This document shows, one piece after another, positions 23,130 to 33,155 of a DNA stretch of 64,000 nucleotides. A program made the position numbers and the translations under genes. The stretch's first letter is position 1; every line of letters begins with the position of its first letter. The DNA lies in assembly GCA_023853785.1 (NCBI GenBank), contig JAJIRX010000500.1:1017883-1081882 (forward strand), read 5' to 3'. Source of the stretch: Psilocybe azurescens. Taxonomy: Eukaryota > Basidiomycota > Agaricomycetes > Agaricales > Agrocybaceae. The notes under the pieces are model-generated. The model was not told the DNA's origin and ran no database searches. It saw only the letters and a list, made by a program, of their open reading frames with translations.

Positions 23130-23605
23130 ATGGCACCTTCAACATCATGCCTATGCCAGTATATATCCCCACAATATATCCCCAGCCTGGGCCCACTCTT
23201 CAACAATTATTGTGTATATTATTGTCACAAAAGAATCTTACTTTGCATCTTATACAAAACTGGAACTATCCTGCTATCCACAGCATCTGCAACACTCTGC
23301 TATTCTAAATTTTATAGCTTACACACTTCACAATTAAAATAGCTGTCTCCTCATCCCACTACATTTGTCCTGCAAATTAATCACATTAATCTACAGCCTA
23401 TAGTACATTAAAATTTACATGTTAGTTCTTATGCACAATATTTAGCTATGTATGTCTATATTTTTACCCACTACATGAGTAAGGTACACTGTAGCTTCAT
23501 TCTCAACAAAATAATTTTATCACCTGTACAGCACTGGAGACTGCCTATTTTCAGTTGCAAAATTGTCCCAGTACTATTTTTCTATCTACATCTTTATTAA
23601 AAAGT
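23130..23605. repeat. Diverged AT-rich direct repeat, copy 2
   Basis: This is the second copy of the block at 22500-22945. Order and orientation of shared landmarks are kept, with many substitutions and small indels, so the duplication is old. No protein signature in any frame. Confidence 0.65.
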
Positions 23606-24010
23606 TTCACCCTGTTCCACTCAAACAAAACATGGTCACCAACCTATAGCTTATTCTGTACTAACTTGTCCACTGTCCTAATCATATTCATTGTTTGCAA
23701 ATTTATTCAGTGGTTTGCATTTGAATTTTTGTAAATAGTGTCAGCCACAACAACTGTTCACCAAAGCCAAAAACTGCAGAAAAATGCTTTAATACCACTG
23801 GAAATGGCTAATAGACACATTGAGAATGTGTTATTTAGACATGGAATCTTTTTCAGGCTGTGTGGCGCCCATTTTGTTGTTTGCCATCAGCCATAGGTTG
23901 TTTGTTTCAAAAGGCCCTGTAACGCCGGCCCCAAAACACAGCAGTTTGCTTAATAATAATTAGTCATGCTTAGGTAAAATTAAATCTCCTTTTTCGGAAT
24001 TCCCTTAGTC

Positions 24011-24054
24011 ATCGAGCTCTCTTATATTATAGATCGAGCTCTCTTATATTATAG
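24011..24054. repeat. Exact 22-bp tandem duplication
   Basis: The unit ATCGAGCTCTCTTATATTAT plus AG occurs twice head to tail (24011-24032 and 24033-24054) at the right edge of the AT-rich island. Confidence 0.8.
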
Positions 24055-25812
24055 ATTTAGACGCTCATAACCACGTTGTGGACAGCCTCCGAGAATAAAT
24101 TGAGAGTGAAAATGTTTTCCCCGATAATCTCTGTCTTTATCTACCTGCATGGTGTCTCTAAAACAAGAGATGTAATGGATAGCCGCAACCATTGCCATGA
24201 AAAGAGCGGACGTTTAATTAATATCCAAAATTTACGCTCACAGGCCGTTGGACCTATTTCCTCACACAGTATTATAGCCCCACAACAGTAGGTGTTAATC
24301 TCACATGCTCACACTGTAGTAAACTCCTGGTCTCAACAAATGGAAATTGTCCTACCACGAAAGTGTGTGATTCGCCATATGTCCCCGCTGCCAAAAGTTA
24401 ACAAGCTGACATCAGTGCTTCATTTCTTCTTCAATGTCGATCAGGGCTTTCTCCAGAACACGAAGAGCTATGTACTCACAGTATGTGGCATTAAGTTACA
24501 CGCTGAAGCAATGAAAGTAAGTTTGTTCATTTGACGACATGGTACATAATACTGAACACAATACAGAAAGTTGACGTCTGTTCCGAAGGTCGCTTCGTTA
24601 GGGCCAGCAAGAAATACGTTCTACTAATAATCTGGGGAAAGAACGGATATTTATCTTCATAGATGATAGTCTTACCTTTGTCAATCTTTTGATGGGGGTT
24701 TTGGAACAACAATAATTCAGTTTTACACCTTTGATGGTTGTTCTGCAGCTAAGAGTGTTATTTCTCATGCAAAGAATCCCTGCACCGTGGCTTCTCGGCT
24801 TTTCATCCTCTTGCCTAGTTTTCAGGTTTCTACCCCCAGCATAAGCCCTGAAATATAGCACCACTAATCTACGTAGGATCCACCGATCTTTCAAGAGCTA
24901 CAAGTTCTGAATAGTACTTATGCAGGCGCTAATGACCCCTACGGCTGGTGCTGTGGATACAATGCTTACAGCGATTATCCTGTGTCCAAGAAAGAAGGGG
25001 ACTCTTGAAATTGAAATCGTGTTTAATGACTTCAGCGTGGGTGGGCAAATGGCAAACAACAAATTTGCTGCTACCTGTTCGGATCTCGTTGACATTCACC
25101 GAAAGAATACGAAAGTTATAGATCAGCTCTGCAACCTCTCTGGGGCTTAAGGTTTTCTGAATCTTGTTCAATACTAAAGGCTGGAAAGAAGGGACTGGGG
25201 TACATATCAAGCTAAATAACTGAATAACATTGCTAAATCTCTTCATAATCAGTCAGAGTCGTTTATCAACCTCGGCCCTGTCCGATGGCACTAGACTTCT
25301 CTAGACATTGCACACGCGGCGCGGGTTCTTGACTTCGAGATAATCTTGTGAAAACCAAAGGGTGAGCAAGTGATTTCGATAATCTTTGCCAGAACTTCCT
25401 TTCGTTCGTTGGACATTTGTGTGTATTATATATAGGTATATGACACTTAAACTACAATAAATATCTTACATATGTGAAAAGCAATCATAACAATAAAGGC
25501 CCTGTGTTGAGAACCGATCACTGACATACCCCATTCGGACGCCCTCCTAATTGCCAAGGCCGAAAGCATACTGTGGCAATTCCGAACCTTTCTTCTTAAC
25601 TTTCGTCACTGAATTTTCAGACTTGTGGTTTTCATCTACCATAATGCACCAAAATTCGCGTCCTGCATTCACAAGAGGCTTCAGCAGCGCCCAAGCGCCC
25701 GACACACCGACTGAATCTCGGACGCCGACAGTACAACACACAGTTCCTAGACCACCGATGGCGATGCACGTAAAGCGGGTAACATTGACGTCGAAGAAGA
25801 ATTGGTGGATGG
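24055..25812. other. Region without a supported gene
   Basis: The largest frames are 24929-25246 and 24598-24894 on the minus strand and 24292-24534 on the plus strand. They show no domain, signal peptide or plausible splice links, although 24898-25095 (minus) contains a hydrophobic stretch. A frame at 25551-25823 with a Pro/Ser-rich composition may be the start of the kinase gene downstream. Confidence 0.4.
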
Positions 25813-26982
25813 GTGCGTTATAATATACAGTCTGATTCGATTGGATCTCACATCACTGCCTCCGATGCAGTGGAAATGGACGAAGAAGAAGAAACACAAC
25901 CTTCGCATTCAGTGAACTCGTTCTCGTCATCGGAGGAGACAGCCGTTGAAAAGCCGCCTGTTTATGATCAGTATAATCATGGCGTAGATGAACATCAACA
26001 ACGCCACCACAATCTCCATCACCACGGCACCGATTACAAGCGAAGCGATTCCCACCTCCTTCCCCCATCTACAATCCTCCACGCCATCCCACGTCCATAT
26101 TCTCGTTCCCAACACCAACAGCTTACTCGGCTCCTCCTAATCCTACCGCCAGTTTGCAGCCCTTTGCTCATGGGTCTGCTTCAGAGCTATTTCGATGTGT
26201 AGTCAAGAAGCCGGATGTCATCCAGCTCGAGATCAACGGGAAATGCAATCTAACGCCTCTGATGTCACCGTGCAATTCCTTGCAGAGTTGCGAGTGTACA
26301 CAACAGTGGCACGGCATAGAAACATATGTGCGTTCCTGGGATCGTTAGAGAATGTTGGGATGGTTTTGGCGTACATCGACGGTCGAACGTTATACGATGT
26401 CATCATAGAGCGTCCAAAGTTGACGACGAAGCAAAAATCGATTATCACAACCAGCTGTTAGACGGTCTTACTCACTTGCATTCGTACAGACTGAGTCATG
26501 GGGACCTTTCGTTACTGAACATTCAAGTTACAAAACGGACAAATACCATTAAGCTTCTTGACTTCGGCCGTTCTGTCTCAGCAGACTCTGTCTTCAAGTC
26601 TCCTGACGACGAGCCTGTGGATCCCTTCCCGTACATCGCCCGCAAACAGTCTGCATCGACCCCGAAACTGCCGACGGTGAAGTATGAGCAAATTCACCCC
26701 GGGACAAGGCCATTTTCAGCACCTGAAATCCTCCGAGGAGAATGCCAGGACCCATTGCTGGCAGACGCATACAGCTTCGGCCTGATCATGGTATGTCTGG
26801 ACCGCTGCGAGTCCGTCGACATAAAGCCATGGGACCAACGGAAAGATAAGCTTCCAGCTGACCTGTACGACGACTGCGAATTGTTCAAAGAGAGGGCAAA
26901 AGAGTACCTGCGCAGGTGTGATGCTGGGCGTAGAAGACTCAGCAAGTTTGATATGATCCAGATGGAAGAATTGCAACCTTAA
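25813..26982 (+). CDS. Diverged protein kinase, frame-broken (start uncertain)
   Basis: This is a kinase fold of a kind found in mushroom genomes; the substrate is unknown. A Pro/Ser-rich N-terminus precedes a glycine-loop-like GSASELFRCVVKKP (26165-26210), the C-helix region FLAELRVYTTVARHRNIC, the hinge region LENVGMVLAYIDGRTLYDVI, the catalytic loop HGDLSLLNIQV (26495-26530, HRD to HGD with Asp and Asn kept), the metal-binding segment LLDFGRS and the activation-segment end FSAPEILRGE. The protein ends at 26982. The usual beta-3 lysine is not evident; the matching stretch reads VIQLEI, so it may be catalytically weak or inactive. Two one-base losses at A runs 26241-26243 and 26433-26437 break the frame; one more A in each restores family reading. 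The N-terminal exon is also split between frames and its start is not settled. Confidence 0.62.
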
Positions 26983-27774
26983 AAAGCTTTTGGGGTTCGA
27001 CCTTTTCTTAACTTTATGCTTGCTGGGCGCGGGATCATGTTGGGCCGACGGAACCCAAATCGTCTCCTCTCGGAACCCCGCGCTTTCCTTAACCTCTATG
27101 TCTAACACCCACCCTCGTTTACGCCTTTCACGACCTCCAAGTATATCTAGGAACAAAAACCCGTGAATACTTCCTCGACCCACTTTCATCGTCAAACCAC
27201 CACTCATTCGATACCCGATACACCAGAACGACCATCATGATCCTCATCATTACAGCCCAAGCTTATTGCCTTCATTTGGTGCTGTCTGGATGTCTTTCAT
27301 CGTGTCCAATCTAGCAATGTAATACCTAATGGAGGTCCAATTGGATCACGACCTCCACCTGTTCTTTGTACTCATAACAATACTAATAGGCATCCGGCAG
27401 TGTAAAGTAAATAATTTATTTTGGGCGCATATGTGGTTAATAACTGAGATATTCTTTCGTATACCAGGTGTCTTTTGTGTGCCAAGTAATGTAGCTTTAT
27501 TCACCTATGAATATGCCTTCTGTCCAGGTGTTGTATAGTCGAGTTCTGGTTTTGTGGACTAGCCATCGGACTTCAAGTTCATGTGTCCTTCCCGATCAAG
27601 ATGATCATCAATAATAATTTAAATACTGCTACATATTGCCCAAAGTTACATCCTTGAATTGTGTCTATCGATTCATTAACATATTACTATAAATTACCAC
27701 ATCCTCAACCAAGAGCTGATGAGAGACCGCCTGACGTTATTAAGCATTATACGACTGTTGCGCCTTTTTCCAAG
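26983..27774. other. Intergenic, kinase 3' side
   Basis: These 0.8 kb hold no supported gene. The region is pyrimidine-rich near 27050-27230 and AT-rich beyond 27350, consistent with converging 3' UTRs. Confidence 0.45.
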
Positions 27775-29507
27775 TCACCGAGGTTCGAGCTGGTACCGCG
27801 GTGGCGCTACCAAGCTGGACGCGGACGTGCTGGCGATGCTAGGGTTTATTCTATGACCATTGGAGGATTTCGTGGCCCCAATCACAGCTCTCCCAGGAGC
27901 AGTAAGCGCCACAGTGGTGAAACCGCCATTGTCTGCGGACCCGACTAAGTGCATTCCGCTGCTTGGCCTATTAGTGCTCTGGAGGCTTGGGGTACTTCCG
28001 ACAGGGTGGTATTCCACCGTGAATGGCTGTACGGTAGTATCAAATTCGTGATCCAGGACACCGACTCTAAGTAATTCGTTCATCGATCTTCTTACGCGGC
28101 GTAGGCGTACGGAAAGGAAGACGCAGCCAAGCAAGATAAACAAAGCAATTGAAGAGACGGCGGCCAGGCCAGCAATCACAGATTTTGGTGTTCGATAGAC
28201 AGTACTAGAAATGAAAATGAGTAATATAGACGAGGGAACAAAATTCGAACCTACCTTGTATTATTGTTTGAGGTATCGGTGTTATTAATGCTACTGAGAA
28301 CCGAAGCATCGGATAGTAGGCTGGTTTCTTCAATCAAAGCCGACCCAAGCAAAGGTCAAAGGATGCTCACCTTCCTCCCAATGAACGTGTAGTGTAGACA
28401 GTGGCGTAGTCTATGGCCAATTCCCCGGAAGCAGAAGGGGTTTGGACCCGAAGGGAGTGCACACCCGTACCGAGATTGCTTGCGAAGAATAAAACTTGCT
28501 GTGAACGGTAAACCACCCTGTTTGCAGCGTAGAGCATTGGATTTCCACTGTCGACTTGCACAGTGTAAGACGCAGCAGAAGGACCAACTGGGCCGTACAG
28601 GGCAATTGCATCTCCTAAAAGAGAAAGCATACAGGTAAATACCTTGCTAATGCTCTAGGGGCACTAGTAACCTTACCCTAGAAGTATACCAAGAAAGAAA
28701 GGATGGAACAATGCTCAGTAGTTGCAATTCACGTAACGGAATGGGACTTACATGGAACATAAACATCATTGTGGCAGAGTCTGTCGTTGCACTGACAGTG
28801 TAAGTTCGTCACTATGGGGCTTTGTTCTGATAATAGACTCTACGCACTGGCCCGACCCACCCATAAATCTCTCAACCTGACTTGGAGTCTTCCAGGAAGA
28901 AGCGGGTGTGTATGAGAATGAAGGATGCGCATTTTGAAACGTATTGATGATGATATCTTCGCCATCTTGGCCAACATTCGTCTTGAATGTTACCTGAAAA
29001 TTCGACAAACAGTTCGGAAAAGTATTCAATTGAAAAGGAAAACAGTCACTCACATAGTCCACATCTAAGAAGTTACCATCGACATTAAGGATAGTCATAT
29101 TGTGAAAGCCTGAATCCAAGTCCCCGGAGGTATACAATAGCTGTTGGAACTGTTCCGTATCTGAAGCACCACTGGCGCTGGTAGTGTTGAAATTGTCGAT
29201 CGTGACGTTGTATTGCCCGTGGTTGCCTCGTTTAGCGCCATAGATTGCGGCGGATGTGCCATTGAATCCGAAAAACATGGTTGCACCTTTAGTCTGCGAG
29301 GCCGTAAATGTAGCATCTGAGTATCTGGCAAGAGAAACCGCCGGCAGTAAGTACACATGTCACAATGTAAATCTTTACTCGAATAAGTAACAATAGAACT
29401 GACTTGTCAAATAGATCGTCTCCATTGGAAGTCCCAGCCTGCCAGTTCGCCTGCGAGTAGACAAGTATGGGAGAGGTATCTTCAAGTAACGTCGTGAACG
29501 ATGGCAT
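27775..29507 (-). CDS. Single-pass membrane protein, two beta-sandwich-like repeats (1)
   Basis: Function unknown. The start at 29507 (MPSFTTLLEDTSPILVYS) has no clear signal peptide. Ectodomain repeat 1 contains YSDATFTASQTKGATMFFGF, NGTSAAIYGAKRGNHGQYNV, DSGFHNMTILNVDGNFLDVD. Repeat 2 contains GDAIALYGPVGPSAASYTVQ, VYRSQQVLFFASNLGTGVHS and ELAIDYATVYTT. Each repeat keeps the pattern F-x-G-x-A-x-x-x-G followed by a G-x-H-x-x-x-[IV] strand and an L-x-[IV]-D-[YF] end. A Ser/Asn-rich stalk and one membrane helix follow (AGLAAVSSIALFILLGCVFL, 28110-28180), then a basic stop-transfer (RLRRVRRS) and a polar tail of about 110 residues. N-x-S/T sites are frequent in the ectodomain. At least six introns. 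It is paralogous to the gene at 30308-32264. This looks like a basidiomycete surface-protein family; adhesion or sensing would be a guess. Confidence 0.72.
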
Positions 29508-30307
29508 AATTGACCAGCAATTTTGAAGAAAAAGAGAGGAGCGAACTCCAACGTTAAATATATGCCTGGAGATTTCAGCTCATTGAAACACAAAGTTCCG
29601 AACAAAGCAACAGGGACGAGCGATGACATGATTGCTGCGTATGCACGCCGAGTCAGCACGATTTACCGTGGTGAGTCAACAATTTCAAAGGAACAGACTT
29701 CCAAGTTCACGCGGGTTGGGAAGCAAATCACAGGGGTGGCGGCTTGATGGCGGTGATCCATGAAGAACATTGATTTTGAACAAAATTACCAAATCGGCTC
29801 AAGCCTCGGGTTTCAGGGAGGCGCCGCGACGCGCGTCAATGGACTTATATGCCCAAATTATCTCACGAATGTCTCTCGTTCACTTGCAAGCAGTGTGCTT
29901 AAAAGATGTAGGTGGACCTTTATCGCGTACTCGAAGCTCTAAAAATTGTTGGTTCTCTGGACAATCATCACAGTATATAGTTCAAGGCAACTTGTATTCT
30001 ACTCATTGTTCGTCCTGAACCCTCGCAACTTTGAGGTGATACTTCTACTTCGTTGTAACGTACACAGGTTGATCTATTATGTTACATAGGAATACTTTAC
30101 TGCACATGCCCACGGGGAAATGTCTTCGTCGGGTCCAAGAAATAAGCGAAATAGGTACACAGAACCGCAGCCCTAGAAAGCGGAGAGGTAAGTAGATAAG
30201 TAAGTCCACGATCGTTACTATTTTTGACTATGGCAGTCGCAAGAGATATATGATAAAAGCCACAAAAAGTTCTTCAAAAAGCCCTGAAAAGTATTGAATT
30301 CTCTCCA
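29508..30307. other. Spacer between the two membrane-protein paralogues
   Basis: This is the 5' region of the first paralogue and 3' region of the second. Short frames (29523-29747, 29770-30018) lack any signature. Confidence 0.45.
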
Positions 30308-32264
30308 TCACCGTTGATACTGTGGCGGCTCTGTCCAAGCCAAACTTGCTTCTGTAGGTCGACGCAATGGCGCGGGCAATGGCCTACGATATGACCCCCG
30401 GCTCGACTCCTCCGTAATCCTTCCCAACTCATTATCAGTAATCACGCTCGGTTGTTCGGCTCCAGGAGGCAACGACGACTGAAGCCGACTTCTACTTGAC
30501 GACGGACTTGGATCCCTGCGCACCCCTGGTGGTGGCAAAAGCTGAGGTGTATTTGGCAAGTCAGGTCGATATTTCCCATCCGTGGTGAACGGAATGGAAA
30601 CCACTTGGGTCTAGGAGAAGTCGATGTGATCAGAACGCGCGGTAGCAAATCACATCAAAAATTTGAAGGAACATACATTCGGGCCCTGTGGCAACGTGTC
30701 TGTACTTGGTGCGTATGTCCCACCAGATGTAGAGAGGAACCCTGTAGATGGTGGAGTGAAATTTGAGATCGACTGCGATGGTTGTGCACTATGGTTATGA
30801 CGTCCGTATGTCGCTGGCTGGGGTGGAAGGCCAGCAGATATATCTCCACTGACTCGTTGGTACTGGAACGGTCCCGTGATCGAACCTTTTTCTACAGACC
30901 TTCCTTTCAAACGGAAGAGTTTGAGATATTTCGAAGGTAGGAATATAATTAGGGCAGCAATGATCGCAGCAAATAAAGCGACGGTGCCAATGGCGATGCC
31001 TGTGATAGCGCCCGTGGACAATCTTCTTACGGATCAGGTTAGTAATTTGCCGAAAGGCGACGTACATATAATGAATAACTGACCCTGCGGCAGCACTTGT
31101 AGTTGGGTCAGATAGGTTGAGCCTGATACCAAGATACGTATCATTACTCACCTGTTTTGTAGAGAGTGAGTGGTGAAAACCTGTGCATAGTCAACCGAGA
31201 GAGACAAGGCAGAGTTGTCCCAAGACTGCTGTATCATTTTGACAGTATGTTGCCCGTTCCCAAGATTTCCGGCTTGGAAGAGTAACTGCTGCGGTCTGTA
31301 GAATGGTTTATTTGTAGAATAATTCGCGGGGCTATCATTATCTAGTTGGACTGAAAATTGAGCACCACTGGGGCCTACTGGGCCAAAGACTGCCACGGCA
31401 GAACCTGATATCGATATCAATATGTGCAAGAGTAACATGAAGTTGGTACAGCCACTTGCCCTAAGAGAGGCTATTAGAGCGTTATCATCAGAATGATAGG
31501 TAAACACTGACCGTGAATGTGAATTCTACAGATGATCCGGCTGTCGTTGTAGTGCTATATAAAAGATCATGTTGATATCATACTATTTCCAAAAATAAGA
31601 CTCCACGTACTGCCCAGAACCTCCCGAGAACATTCCAACATTGGGTGGACTCGCATTCCATGCTGATTCTGGGGTATATTTGAAGGGTGCCTCTGAGTCC
31701 TGTACAGTAGAAGATAGCAATTGTTCGTCTGAAGACCCTACAGGTGTCTGCCATGTTATCTACAAAAGTCGACCATCAAACGAGAACGAACGTTTCCGAT
31801 AGTCAGTCAATCACGCACGAAGTCAATGTCCAAGAACGTAGTGCCAAAGTTGGTGATCGTGACTTTGTGGAATCCATTGGTCAGAGCCACGGCAGAGAAC
31901 AAGGATGTCTGGAAGATGTCCGCCCCTGCCCATTGACTTGGGCGTACGTAGTCGAGTCTATGGTGACCTGATAGGGTCCATGGTTGGATCGTTTAGCACC
32001 AAAGATCTGAACACCAGTCCCATAGAACGAGAACGAGGCATTGGCGCTGTTCTTGGAGGTGAGTGTGAAGCTCCCTTGCGAGTATCTGGAGACATCGCAA
32101 GGCAACGTCCTTTAGAGGTGGACACAATGCCAACGGTCAAGAAACACGCACAGGGAAGCTAGTGGATCATTCGAAGAATTCCCCGCCACCCAGTCTCCTC
32201 CTCCGCTTCCAGAGTAGACGATTACAGGAGAGCTATCCTCGATGGTCGTGCTGAGGGTAGGCAT
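30308..32264 (-). CDS. Single-pass membrane protein, two beta-sandwich-like repeats (2)
   Basis: This is a paralogue of 27775-29507 with the same architecture. The start at 32264 reads MPTLSTTIEDSSPVIVYSG, close to MPSFTTLLEDTSPILVYS of the neighbour. Repeat 1 contains YSQGSFTLTSKNSANASFSF, GTGVQIFGAKRSNHGPYQVT, NGFHKVTITNFGTTFLDIDF. Repeat 2 contains GSAVAVFGPVGPSGAQFSVQ, FYRPQQLLFQAGNLGNGQHT, LSLSVDYAQVFTTHSLQ. The membrane helix is at 30930-31010 (GIAIGTVALFAAIIAALIIF), followed by a basic flank and a cytoplasmic tail of about 230 residues rich in Pro, Ser and Gln, longer than in paralogue 1. Same-strand tandem arrangement and shared motifs indicate a tandem gene duplication with a diverged intracellular part. 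Confidence 0.72.
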
Positions 32265-33155
32265 GGTCGTAAAGAGTCGTAAACGAAAGGCGGAGTTTTG
32301 TGGCGCTCAGCGCACGGTTCCGGTTTGTGTATATGTCCTTAGAAAGCTTGACAGTGTCTCCACACAGGGTGCGAACCTAAGTCCGAAAGACCCGACACCT
32401 TGTGATGTGTACGGCAAACATGAACTTCAGGCTCTGCTCAGTGCACTTCTATAAGTCACGCTCAGCTTGTTCCAATCCACCTGTAAGCAGATAAAGTACA
32501 CTCACAGAGGCTCTGCTGTACAGGCTGTGCTACTGTATCCATCAGCTCGCGGAGTCTTTTCATCGATAACTATAGGGGCCCCGCAAATAGGCCTTCCTTG
32601 TTGGGAACTGAGATACACACGCAATAAAGGCCTGTGTAAAAGGCACAGCACGTTGAATTATAGCAATCAGCAGGCGATGGGATCCAAGAGAGCTCGTACT
32701 TATATTTGAGGCCATCTGCCACTGATCCTCCAGAGATCATTTAAGTGATTGACAACGTGCGTGAGAAAATAACCCGTCTCGGTCCTTCTTTGTTTGGCCG
32801 TGCGTCTCATGAAGACAAAGGCAAGCACTGGCACACTATACGGACCTCAGCTTCAACCATCATGCATCATGCTCCAGAAAGGTCATATGGTAGGAGGAGC
32901 CTTACTTATAGCAAGACTTTTACGAAAAATAATCTCGATATTCTTATTAGAACGCGAAATCTAAAATTCGCGAGAATCATTGTTGTGTTCATCTTTTTAT
33001 CAATCGCGTGGCAGCCTAGCGCCCGGAAGGTAAGCCTGAGCACGGAAGTATACCCGACAATGCTATTTTTAGTGAACGGGAGAGTCCATCCTTCAACATA
33101 TTTAACGTCGAGAAGCCAATTCGTCTTGCTTGCACCCACTCTTCTTTTGTCTGAG
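32265..33155. other. Divergent spacer between membrane protein 2 and MFS transporter
   Basis: This holds the divergent promoters. The frame continuing 32745-33155 upstream of the transporter start is open but not family-like, so I start the transporter at 33156. Confidence 0.45.

Noticed and set aside
21900..23870. Insertion of mitochondrial DNA (AT-rich with GC clusters)
   Set aside because: No mitochondrial gene fragment, tRNA or rRNA is readable. The CpG absence fits methylated nuclear repeat decay better, although the hairpins alone would be compatible.
21927..24054. CRISPR-like array
   Set aside because: The repeats are few, unequal and diverged without uniform spacers, and the host is a eukaryote.
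24898..25246. Minus-strand frames with a hydrophobic segment near 24929-25000
   Set aside because: Two frames overlap, with no start context or recognised motif to choose a gene.
25927..26118. Minus-strand frame with a strongly hydrophobic, membrane-like stretch
   Set aside because: It is the complement of the His/Gln-rich N-terminal part of the kinase gene. Such codons read as hydrophobic residues on the opposite strand.
29523..30018. Possible small genes between the two membrane-protein paralogues
   Set aside because: Frames are under 83 codons with no start context, signal peptide or similarity.
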